Program-made: the position numbers and the translations under genes | Assembly: GCA_913057245.1 (NCBI GenBank) | Contig: CAJXNH010000025.1 | Coordinates: 1 to 46,072, forward strand | Origin: an uncultured Phaeodactylibacter sp. | GTDB lineage: Bacteria > Bacteroidota > Bacteroidia > Chitinophagales > Saprospiraceae | Reading direction: 5' to 3' | DNA: 46,072 nucleotides | Shown here: one piece after another, positions 7,921 through 15,579 of the stretch | Layout of the letters: every line of letters begins with the position of its first letter | Position numbering within the stretch: the stretch's first letter is position 1 | Notes under the pieces: model-generated | What the model was told of the DNA's origin: nothing | The model's input: the letters and a program-made list of their open reading frames with translations, nothing else | Databases searched by the model: none

Positions 7921-9291
7921 ATGAGCGACAAACTCAACCGCCGCGACTTCCTCCAAAAGTCCACCCTCGCCAGCGCAGGGCTCGCCGGATTACCACTCAC
8001 CACACCCGCCTATACGACCCTTCCCAAAAAAGAACGCGACCTCCTGCGCGTCGGCATCATCGGCATCGGGCTGCGCGGGCAATCCCATATCGACCTCCTC
8101 CTGCGTCGCAGCGACAGCACCGTAACTGCCATCTGCGATATCGACGACCGGATGATACAGCGTACCCTCGACCTCTTCAAAAAGCATAATACCAAAGCCC
8201 CAAAGGTGTACAAAGGGGAGCAGGCTTACCTTGACCTCCTACAGAATGACGATGTGGATGCTGTGCTCATTGCCACTCCCTGGCGTTGGCATACCCCACA
8301 AGCCGTAGCCGCCATGCAGGCCGGGAAATACGTAGGCATGGAAGTTAGCGGTGCTTTCTCTATCGATGAATGCTGGCAGCTGGTCAATACGCACGAAGCA
8401 ACCGGAACGCCCCTATTTTTTCTGGAAAACGTCTGCTACCGCCGCGATGTGATGGCTGTTCTAAATATGGTGCGCCAGGACCTCTTCGGTGAGCTGGTCC
8501 ACCTGGAATGCGGGTATCAACATGACCTGCGCGGGGTGAAGTTCAACGACGGCAAAACCGCCTACAACAGCGGCGTGGAGTTTGGCGAAAAAGCCTTCAG
8601 CGAAGCCCGCTGGCGCACCCGCCACTCCGTTCACCGCAATGGCGACCTCTACCCTACTCACGGCATTGGCCCAGTCGCCCAGTACATCAACATCAACCGG
8701 GGCAACCGGCTGTTGTACCTCACCTCCACAGCCACTAAGTCGCGGGGGCTGCACGAGTATATTGTCAACCACCCCAAAGGCGGACCCGACCACCCCAATA
8801 CCAGCGTCCGGTTTGAACTGGGCGATATCGTCACTACCGTTGTCAAAACCGCCAAGGGCGAAAGCATCATCATCAGCCACGATACCAACCTACCCCGCCC
8901 CTACTCTCTGGGCTTCCGGGTACAGGGCACTAAAGGCTTATGGATGGACGTCAACGATTCCATCCACCTGGAGAGCAGCAGCCCCGGCCACCAATGGGAA
9001 CCGGCAGCTAGTTACCTGGAAAAGTACGATCACCCACTCTGGCAAAAGTACGCCAATGATGCCGAGGGCGCCGGCCACGGTGGTATGGACTGGTTCCTGA
9101 TCAACGATTTTGTGCTCAGCGCCCGAAACAACACTCCACCGCCCATAGATGTCTACGATGCCGCTACATGGCTGGCCATCACTCCGCTTTCGGAGCAGTC
9201 TATTGCATCGGGTAGTCAGCCGCAGCCTGTCCCCGACTTCACCCGGGGCCGGTGGATGGTTTGGGAGAACCGGTTTGGGCAGGTGGGGTAA
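7921..9291 (+). CDS. GH109-like Gfo/Idh/MocA protein, Tat-exported
   Basis: A 456-residue protein with a Tat signal (RRDFLQKS at residues 7-14, then a hydrophobic stretch to about 30). The Rossmann NAD-binding motif GIIGIGLRGQSH follows near residue 44. Several segments match glycoside hydrolase family 109 (NAD-dependent alpha-N-acetylgalactosaminidase), namely ENVCYRRDVMAVLNMVR, GYQHDLRGVKF and THGIGPVAQYININRG. Members release terminal alpha-GalNAc by a transient oxidation at C3 using bound NAD. The predicted site is the periplasm or cell surface. Specificity for GalNAc is inferred from family membership. Length is normal for the family. It has no operon partner; repeat islands flank it on both sides. 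Confidence 0.82.
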   Translation: MSDKLNRRDFLQKSTLASAGLAGLPLTTPAYTTLPKKERDLLRVGIIGIGLRGQSHIDLLLRRSDSTVTAICDIDDRMIQRTLDLFKKHNTKAPKVYKGEQAYLDLLQNDDVDAVLIATPWRWHTPQAVAAMQAGKYVGMEVSGAFSIDECWQLVNTHEATGTPLFFLENVCYRRDVMAVLNMVRQDLFGELVHLECGYQHDLRGVKFNDGKTAYNSGVEFGEKAFSEARWRTRHSVHRNGDLYPTHGIGPVAQYININRGNRLLYLTSTATKSRGLHEYIVNHPKGGPDHPNTSVRFELGDIVTTVVKTAKGESIIISHDTNLPRPYSLGFRVQGTKGLWMDVNDSIHLESSSPGHQWEPAASYLEKYDHPLWQKYANDAEGAGHGGMDWFLINDFVLSARNNTPPPIDVYDAATWLAITPLSEQSIASGSQPQPVPDFTRGRWMVWENRFGQVG

Positions 9292-9547
9292 CAGGGAGTA
9301 TCCTTGCCAGGGTAACCCAAGCTCAGCCGCCGAGGTTAAGATTCGTCCCGGGCAAGGCCACGTCAAGGTTCAGGTTGAGGACTAAGCGCGGTCTTCCATG
9401 CGGCGACAATTCATTGCCGCTCCCTGCGGAGGAGCCGCAACATCCGATTTGCGACCCCCACCCGGCAGCCCTGCAACAGCCCATGCCCCATAGAGGCAAA
9501 ATGTAGGTAACCTCTAAAGACCAACCTTTGCCTCGTGCCGTAGGTAC

Positions 9548-9602
9548 GAAATGTAAAAACCCATGTCACCCCGACCGGCAACGCTTGTCAATTTTACATT
9601 TC
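9548..9602. repeat. 11-bp inverted repeat inside island 3
   Basis: GAAATGTAAAA (9548-9558) is the exact reverse complement of TTTTACATTTC (9592-9602), with a 33-base loop containing CCGGCAACGCTTG. It lies at the right end of the module B copy. Confidence 0.55.
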
Positions 9603-9703
9603 CAACCCGGCAACGCTCAACACCAAAACACCATAAAACCAAAATACCAAAGCACCCGCCAGAGCCTCAAGGCGAAGGAGGGACCACAATACCAAAACCC
9701 CCT

Positions 9704-9870
9704 CCCCACCCACAAGCTGGAGCACACTCCCCAGAGCAGCCAACGCTCAAAGTGTACCCCAGCAGCCCAACCACCGACCTCGTAGAGCGTCGAATATTAG
9801 TCACCCCAACCTCCTCTCGTTCTTTCGACCTCGGAGAGTGTCGCACATCCCCTTTGCCACAGGCACAAAA
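9704..9870 (+). repeat. Module A repeat, permuted copy
   Basis: The stem half comes first (arms GCTGGAGCACAC at 9716-9727 and GTGTACCCCAGC at 9752-9763), followed by the two hairpin motifs GACCTCGTAGAGCGTCG and GACCTCGGAGAGTGTCG. Same strand as the other copies. Confidence 0.7.
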
Positions 9871-9930
9871 AAAACTGCAGCCCAGGCCAAGCCCAAACTG
9901 CAGTTCCAACCTAAAAAAACAAAATCTAAC

Positions 9931-12900
9931 CTACTGCCGCACCACCTTCAGCACCTCCCGGTAACCATCTTCGGTGAAGACCTCCAGGAAGTAAAGCCCG
10001 GCGGGCAGTGACGTAGCGTTCCAGTCCAGCTCCGTCTCCCCCTCCATTAAAGGCTGCTGGGTAATCCGCTGCTCAAACTCGTTGAGGAGTGTCGCCTGAC
10101 CTTCCGCAGCAAGGGGCCGGCTAAATTGCAGTGTGAACGCCTCCCGCACCGGATTCGGCAGAATACCGGCTTTGATTACCGGAGCGGATTCCGCTGTCCA
10201 CTCCATTGTATTGGGCATAACCAGGCTGCCACCCTGACTCAGGTAGCGCACTTCGCCAATCACTGCCGTTGCATTTCCGAACGGGTCAGTAGAGAAGACC
10301 GCCAGGCCCATTTCCACACAGTTGTCCATAGGCAGAAAGGCCTGATGGAAGAGCACCCAGCTCCCACCGTCGGTATTGCGGTAGAATGCCCGAATAAGAT
10401 CACCCTGACGGGTCAGGCGCAACCACTCAGGGAAGGAGGCATAGGAAGTATTGCTGCTCCTTGGCCCGTTTTGAGTGTAGCGGATTTCCCGTCGCAGCAG
10501 ATTCGTCAGGTTAGAATAGACTGCATACATCTTGGAGCCCGGGTCGCTGCTTTCCCGAATCATCAGTCCTGCATAGCCCCCAACAACGTCCCGAATGCGG
10601 GCCTGAATACCGCCATTCCCACACAGCGGCACACTGGCAAAAGCCAGGTTGTCCGAATTTTGAGGAATGAGGTTATAGCCTCCAGTGCCAATAGTAAAGT
10701 CGCCAAGATCAGGATTATCATTGATACAGGGATCATATTCGTAAAAGCTGCCATCACCCTGATCGCCAATGTCGTTGGCGGTCCATTCCGGGGGCAGGGT
10801 GTTGCCTGCGTCGACCGTCACATTGGCCGTGCAGTTGTTCATATTGCTGCTGGGGTCGGTTACGGTGACTACAATCGGGAAAGTCAAGCCTAGGTCGTTG
10901 CAGCCAAAAGTAGTAGTAGGAAAAAATACAGACGCAATGGAGCAGTTATCGTTGCTATTGGCTGCGTCGTACACATCGCTTTGCTGCAAATCGTATGTGC
11001 CTTCCGGCTGTATCTCGACGGTGACATTGAGGCAGGCGGCGGTGGGCGCAATATTGTCCTCCACAGTTGCCATAGCGGTGCAGCAAGCTGTGTTGCTATT
11101 TACATCAGTGACGGTCAGGGTGACGGTATTCATACCCGTATTGCCACATCCGAAGCTACTGGGCGAGACAGACAGGCCGCCGATCCCGCAGGCGTCGCTG
11201 GAGCCACTGTCGACATCTTGAGCTGTAATGCTTCCGTTGCCGTCAGCGTCCAGTTGCACGGTGAGGTTCTGGCAAAGGGCGGTGGGCGCTACGTTGTCCT
11301 CGACAGTGACTGTCGCGTCGCACTGGCCGCTTTCGTCATTGACACCAGTAATGGTATAGGTCACAGTATTCTCGCCTACATCGGTACAGCCAAAGTCCAT
11401 GATGTCCAAACTCTCGGAAGCTAAGCCGCACTGGGAGGTACTGCCGCTGCCAATGTCTACAGGAGTTATACTGGCGTTTCCGCTGGCATCAAGCTGCACG
11501 GTGATGTCTTCACAGACGGCCATAGGCGGTGCGCAGCAGAAGCTGTTGGGGTCGGCTACGTTGACGGTAGCGGTACAGGCGTCAGATAGTCCACTGGATT
11601 GTGAAGTCACGGTCAGGGTGATATCATAGGTATTACCCACGTCGTTACAGGTAAACTCCGTCATGGAGGCGGAGAAATCAAGCCCACTACAGGTAGCCGA
11701 GGAGCCGCTGTCAAAGAAGGCAGCGCCAACTGTCGTGATGCCGTCGCTTGTCAGGCTGACTGTTGGGTCAGCGCACACAGCAGTTGGCGGGTTGTTGTCC
11801 TCCACGGTCACGGTGGCGTTACAGGTGCTGGTGTTGCCATTCACATCGGTTACCGTTAGCGTTTCAGTATTGGGGCCCACTTCTGAACAATCAAAACTGG
11901 TTTGGCTTAAGGAGAGGCTGAGGAGGCCACAAACATCTCCAGATCCATTGTTCACTGCCGCTGCGGTGGCAGAGCCATTGCCGTTGGCATCGAGCTGTAC
12001 GGTGAGGTTTTGGCAAACGGCTGTGGGCGCTACGTTGTCTTCGACGGTGATAGTGGCGTCGCAGGTACTGAAATTGCCGTTCACATCGGTGACAGTCAGC
12101 GTGGATATAATATTCTCCCCCACATCACTACAGGTAAAAGCCGTTGCTGTTGCACTAAGGCTGGCGATACCGCCTGGTACGGGCTGGGATGAGCAGTTAT
12201 CAGCAGTAGAGCCGCCGTTGATATCTGAGCCCAGGATAGAGGCGTTACCGGTTGCGTCGAGCTGAACGGTGAGGTTTTGGCAAAGAGCAGTGGGCGGCGT
12301 ATTATCCAATACCCTGATCTTGATACTACAGGTATCCAGGTTGCCGGTTGCGTCCAGCGCCGTCCAGCGCAATTGGGTGGTACCCACCGGGAAGGCCGCA
12401 CCGGCCAGCGTACCAGCGTTATTGTAGTTGTTCGTCAGGCTCGCTACCCCACAATTGTCGGTGGCGGTTGCATCGAACTCTGTGCCCTGGGCAGAGTATG
12501 AACACGCCCCGGGGTCGTTGTTCCGATCGGTAAGCACTATTGATGACGCTACGCAGGTAACGATCGGGGAATCGACATCCCGAACGGTGACATTGGACGT
12601 GCAGAGCGCGAAATTTCCGGTATTGTCGGAAACGGTCAATTCGATAGGAAATGTCTCCCCTAAATCATCGCAGTCAAAGACCGTAGTATTAATCCCCAAA
12701 CCCGCGACACCACAGTTATCAGTGGAGCCCCCGTCGAGTTCATTTGGGTTTAGGTTATATAACCCAGAGGTATTCAGATTAACCGTGATATCCTGACAGG
12801 CGGCGGCCGGCGCTTCCACATCATTCACGGTCACGTCGAAGGTACAGGTAGCAGTATTATCGGAGGCATCGGTAGCAGTGGCAGTGACAGTAGTCGTCCC

Positions 12901-13494
12901 CTCTTCGAAGGCAGTACCTGAAGCCGGAGTATATTCAAAGCTGACTCCCGGGCAATCATCAGAAACGTTGGGGTTGGGGATGCCGACCACCGCGTTGCAC
13001 TGTCCGGGGTCGTTATCCACAGTGATGTCCGCCGGGCAGGTGATGACGGGGTCTTCAGTATCGTTGCAGCCGGCTGTCAATTCGCTTTGCACATCTCCGG
13101 AGAGCACAAAGCCTGAGGCCGTACAGTCCATGCCAAAGAAATCACTTTCCCAGGCACCCAGATTTAAACTAGGCGGATTGGGAATAGAGGCGGAGGTATT
13201 GTAGACGTAGGTACAGCAAAACGTAAAGCCGCCCATGCCATCGCCGCTGTAGAGGTTGATTTCCCAGCGGTTCTGTCCGCCATCCCACTCCGCTCTGACA
13301 ATATTGCCATCGTCAAATTCAAAAATATTGCGGCCATTGCCATTATCGCCTGCGGGCTGCAGGGTTGTGCTGGCAATGCCACAGGTGGAAGAGGCAAAGG
13401 TAATTTGTGCATTCAGCAGTCCAATAGAGCACCATAGCAGCCCTACAGATATGCCTATTTGCCTTATCAATGGTGTGATTGTCAATTTTTTCAT
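9931..13494 (-). CDS. Large HYR-module surface protein with T9SS sorting domain
   Basis: A 1187-residue secreted protein. Signal peptide 1-29 (ending LLNAQ). A Cys-containing N-terminal domain (about 30-140) precedes two HYR/Ig-like modules (DPVITCPADITVDNDPGQC near 145, DSPIVTCVASSIVLTD near 310) and seven related modules of about 80-90 residues starting with variants of AVCQNLTVQLDANGNGSI and ending CDATVTVEDN. Residues about 899-1090 look like a jelly-roll (DUF1349/laminin-G-like) domain with GLMIRESSDPGSKMYAVY. The last 80 residues are a Por/T9SS sorting domain (ILPNPVREAFTLQF; PAGLYFLEVFTEDGYREVLKV). It should cross the outer membrane through the type IX system and be surface attached or released, as an adhesin or carbohydrate-binding protein; the ligand is unknown. 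Confidence 0.88.
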   Translation of the reverse strand: MKKLTITPLIRQIGISVGLLWCSIGLLNAQITFASSTCGIASTTLQPAGDNGNGRNIFEFDDGNIVRAEWDGGQNRWEINLYSGDGMGGFTFCCTYVYNTSASIPNPPSLNLGAWESDFFGMDCTASGFVLSGDVQSELTAGCNDTEDPVITCPADITVDNDPGQCNAVVGIPNPNVSDDCPGVSFEYTPASGTAFEEGTTTVTATATDASDNTATCTFDVTVNDVEAPAAACQDITVNLNTSGLYNLNPNELDGGSTDNCGVAGLGINTTVFDCDDLGETFPIELTVSDNTGNFALCTSNVTVRDVDSPIVTCVASSIVLTDRNNDPGACSYSAQGTEFDATATDNCGVASLTNNYNNAGTLAGAAFPVGTTQLRWTALDATGNLDTCSIKIRVLDNTPPTALCQNLTVQLDATGNASILGSDINGGSTADNCSSQPVPGGIASLSATATAFTCSDVGENIISTLTVTDVNGNFSTCDATITVEDNVAPTAVCQNLTVQLDANGNGSATAAAVNNGSGDVCGLLSLSLSQTSFDCSEVGPNTETLTVTDVNGNTSTCNATVTVEDNNPPTAVCADPTVSLTSDGITTVGAAFFDSGSSATCSGLDFSASMTEFTCNDVGNTYDITLTVTSQSSGLSDACTATVNVADPNSFCCAPPMAVCEDITVQLDASGNASITPVDIGSGSTSQCGLASESLDIMDFGCTDVGENTVTYTITGVNDESGQCDATVTVEDNVAPTALCQNLTVQLDADGNGSITAQDVDSGSSDACGIGGLSVSPSSFGCGNTGMNTVTLTVTDVNSNTACCTAMATVEDNIAPTAACLNVTVEIQPEGTYDLQQSDVYDAANSNDNCSIASVFFPTTTFGCNDLGLTFPIVVTVTDPSSNMNNCTANVTVDAGNTLPPEWTANDIGDQGDGSFYEYDPCINDNPDLGDFTIGTGGYNLIPQNSDNLAFASVPLCGNGGIQARIRDVVGGYAGLMIRESSDPGSKMYAVYSNLTNLLRREIRYTQNGPRSSNTSYASFPEWLRLTRQGDLIRAFYRNTDGGSWVLFHQAFLPMDNCVEMGLAVFSTDPFGNATAVIGEVRYLSQGGSLVMPNTMEWTAESAPVIKAGILPNPVREAFTLQFSRPLAAEGQATLLNEFEQRITQQPLMEGETELDWNATSLPAGLYFLEVFTEDGYREVLKVVRQ

Positions 13495-13512
13495 GGTTTA
13501 AGGTAGTTTAAG

Positions 13513-13531
13513 GGCATGACAGGGCCATGCC
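13513..13531 (-). terminator. Weak hairpin between LRR and HYR genes
   Basis: GGCATG (13513-13518) pairs with CATGCC (13526-13531). Read on the minus strand it follows the leucine-rich-repeat gene and precedes the HYR gene, but the tail is only CTTAAACTACC, so it is a weak terminator or leader structure. Confidence 0.25.
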
Positions 13532-13576
13532 TCATTGAAGCGTGAAAGGTGTAGCAATAGTCTGAAAAGAGGGTGA

Positions 13577-14200
13577 CTAACCCTTTCGGCAAATGATCCC
13601 CGCCTCCTGCTGAACCCGCAAAATTTCGCGATCGCGCAGCTCCTCATTCGGCAGCACATAGCAGCGGCGCATATGATCGGCGTGAGCCGGGGTCAGGCCT
13701 TGCAGCGAGGTGAGCTGATTGCCTGAGGCGTAGAGGGTTTCCAGCCTGGTAAGCTTGTGGATGGGCTTTAGCCCGCGGAGTTGATTGTGCTGTACATAGA
13801 GCTCCTTGAGGTGGACGAGGGGTTCAATGCCATGCAGCGACTCGATTTGGTTTTCATTGAGAAACAGGTGCTCCAGTTTGGTGAAGTAGCGCAACGAGCG
13901 GACTTCCCTGAGTTTCATATGGGTAATGGATAGGTACCTGAGGTTATACAGGGGCAACAGGCCCGACAGGTTGGTCAGGGGCGTGCTCACATTGGAGTTG
14001 AATGCCGTGGGGCCAGCCAGCCGCAAGGTATCCACACCGATGAGGAGCATCATCAATGGGTCATCGGCAGGAGGGGCTAATGTTGGGCCTGCACCAAAGA
14101 CCGCTTCATTGTAGGCCATTTTCCATTGCATTTCCAGATCATTCCACCACTTACGGGCACGCAGGAGCTCCTCGGGGGCTGTTTTGACGATAATTTGCAT
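13577..14200 (-). CDS. Leucine-rich repeat protein
   Basis: A 207-residue protein. The ATG at 14200 (MQIIVKTAPEELLRARKWW) is preferred over a TTG twelve codons upstream. After a helical N-terminal region (to about 95) come roughly five 22-residue leucine-rich repeats of the SDS22-like kind: LYNLRYLSITHMKLREV, FTKLEHLFLNENQIESLHGI, LVHLKELYVQHNQLRGLKPI, LTRLETLYASGNQLTSLQGL. No signal peptide, so it is probably cytosolic. Such repeats bind proteins; the partner is unknown. It lies 75 bases downstream of the tail-collar gene on the same strand. Confidence 0.8.
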   Translation of the reverse strand: MQIIVKTAPEELLRARKWWNDLEMQWKMAYNEAVFGAGPTLAPPADDPLMMLLIGVDTLRLAGPTAFNSNVSTPLTNLSGLLPLYNLRYLSITHMKLREVRSLRYFTKLEHLFLNENQIESLHGIEPLVHLKELYVQHNQLRGLKPIHKLTRLETLYASGNQLTSLQGLTPAHADHMRRCYVLPNEELRDREILRVQQEAGIICRKG

Positions 14201-14275
14201 AAAATCAGGGATTAGTTGGGGACGGCTGTTCCGCAAAGCAGGTACAGCACGCCCCCGGAAAGTTTTTAAAATGGT

Positions 14276-14791
14276 TTAACTGCGGGAAGGGAACACACCC
14301 ATCAGTGCGATACAGTTATGCATAGCAAGGTAGGGCATGCGGTTTTCGTGCGCCTGTCCGCCTCCGCTATTGCTGATCGCACCACCGGCCAGCTGAGCGT
14401 TGCCGGCAGTCCCGTTAAAGATGGTGTCTGCTCCGGTCGTTTTGCCAATCAGGGCATTGGTTCCTGCGGGAGAGGCACCGGCATCTCCCAGTGCAAAGCC
14501 ATGGTTATGACTGGGCATCTCTGCAGCGGTTAGGGCTACAGTCTCGACGCCGCCACGAGTCCCAAGGCGGTAGTCGGAAAGCCCTGCCCCGCGGCCTGGT
14601 CCGATGATGACGCGCCCCCGGAGGTCAGGCAGGGCAAAAGTAGTCCGGCCATCGCCTCCGTAGATCGTTCCCAAAAGGGAGAAAAGTGCCGTGTTCTGGC
14701 TGATTGGCATCAACTGCCCTTCACAAAAAGCCCAGCCGCGTGGGGCGAAGTTGAATCCAAAGGTGGTAATCTGACCAATAAATGGGTCCAT
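14276..14791 (-). CDS. Tail-collar domain protein, MdpB/microcystin-dependent type
   Basis: A 171-residue protein with the phage tail-collar fold: MDPFIGQITTFGFNFAPRGW at the start, CEGQLMPISQNTALFSLLG, FALPDLRGRVIIG in the middle, MPSHNH, and an end reading LAMHNCIALMGVFPSRS. Length and all signatures match the stand-alone bacterial family often present as several tandem paralogs; only one copy is here. Its role in bacteria outside phages is not settled. No other phage gene is nearby, so it is not taken as a prophage sign. Confidence 0.88.
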   Translation of the reverse strand: MDPFIGQITTFGFNFAPRGWAFCEGQLMPISQNTALFSLLGTIYGGDGRTTFALPDLRGRVIIGPGRGAGLSDYRLGTRGGVETVALTAAEMPSHNHGFALGDAGASPAGTNALIGKTTGADTIFNGTAGNAQLAGGAISNSGGGQAHENRMPYLAMHNCIALMGVFPSRS

Positions 14792-15579
14792 CGTCTAAAG
14801 TTTAATTGGTAATTGAATAATTGATGTTTCTTTAGACTCTATTTGAACCCCATCAAAAAGGTTACCCTGCTATTCTAAAAAAGCGCCAGGCCTACGCTTA
14901 AAGTGTGCCCCCCGCAGCCCAACCGACCTCGTAGAGCGTCGAATATTAGTCACCCCAAACCTCATCCCGGTTTTCCGACCTCGTAGAGTGTCGCACACCG
15001 CCCACCCCAAAGTTAGGGTATACGCCCAAGCCAGGCCTACGCTCAAAGTATACCCTAACCGCCCAGCCCAACCGACCTCGCAGAGCGTCGAATATTAGTC
15101 ACCCCAAACCTCATCCCGGTTTTCCGACCTCGTAGAGTGTCGCACACCGCCCACCCGCAAGTTAGGGCATACTCCCAAGCCAGGCCTACGATCAAAGTAT
15201 ACCCTAACCGCCCAGCCCAACCGACCTCGTAGAGCGTCGAATATTAGTCACCCCAAACCTCATCCCAGTTTTCCGACCTCGCAGAGTGTCGCATACCGCC
15301 CACCCAAAAGTTAGGGCATATGCCCAGGCCAAGCCTACGCTTAAAGTATACCCTAACCGCCCAGCCCTCATCCAACCTGCCCAACCATAAAACCCACCGA
15401 CCGCCGAAGCCTCAAAGCAAAGGAAAGACCACAACACCATAAAACCAAAACACCACAACACCCACCAACCGCCAAAGCAAAGCTCAACCCAGGATTGACC
15501 CCACGGCAACGCTCGCCACTTTTGCATTTTACATTTTACATTAAGCGTTTTACAGTTCCGAAGCGCAGCAAGGCCTTGC
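14792..15579 (+). repeat. Repeat island 4 including the triple tandem array
   Basis: No gene lies in this gap between two minus-strand genes. The first 90 bases are AT-rich leader of the tail-collar gene. From 14880 come a partial module A end (TACGCTTAAAGTGTGCCCC), three tandem module A units (14917-15363), AC-rich low complexity (15415-15475), and module E (GACCCCACGGCAACGCTCGCCACTTTTG, TTTTACATT repeats, TTCCGAAGCGCAGCAAGG, 15495-15575). Modules have the same strand as in the islands beside plus-strand genes. No island of this kind was found to the right of 15579. Confidence 0.75.
14917..15363 (+). repeat. Three tandem 149-bp module A units
   Basis: Units start at 14917, 15066 and 15215 with GCCCAACCGACCTCG, exactly 149 bases apart, and are nearly identical. 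Each has hairpin motif 1 (GACCTCGTAGAGCGTCG), AATATTAGTCACCCC, hairpin motif 2 (GACCTCGTAGAGTGTCG) and the stem. In the first unit the stem is a perfect 12-bp inverted repeat, GTTAGGGTATAC (15012-15023) with GTATACCCTAAC (15048-15059). The unit length is not a multiple of three, which argues against coding. Confidence 0.9.

Larger units (their letters stand above)
9292..9930 (+). repeat. Repeat island 3
   Basis: No gene lies in these 639 bases, between convergent genes. In order: module D (GAGGTTAAG and AAGGTTCAGGTTGAGG, 9330-9380), module C-like sequence (about 9422-9470), one module B (9480-9562), AC-rich low complexity and AAGGCGAAGGAGGGA (9605-9683), and module A with its stem half before its hairpin half (9704-9870). 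An 11-bp inverted repeat GAAATGTAAAA/TTTTACATTTC joins 9548-9558 with 9592-9602. Confidence 0.72.

Noticed and set aside
10126..12265. Several plus-strand frames antisense to the HYR protein
   Set aside because: They repeat because the HYR modules repeat; none has a family signature.
14276..14791. Prophage remnant
   Set aside because: The tail-collar gene is the stand-alone bacterial MdpB type, and no integrase, capsid, portal or lysis gene is nearby.
14917..15363. CRISPR array
   Set aside because: The repeated unit is 149 bp and nearly identical over its whole length; there are no variable spacers between short repeats and no cas gene in the window.
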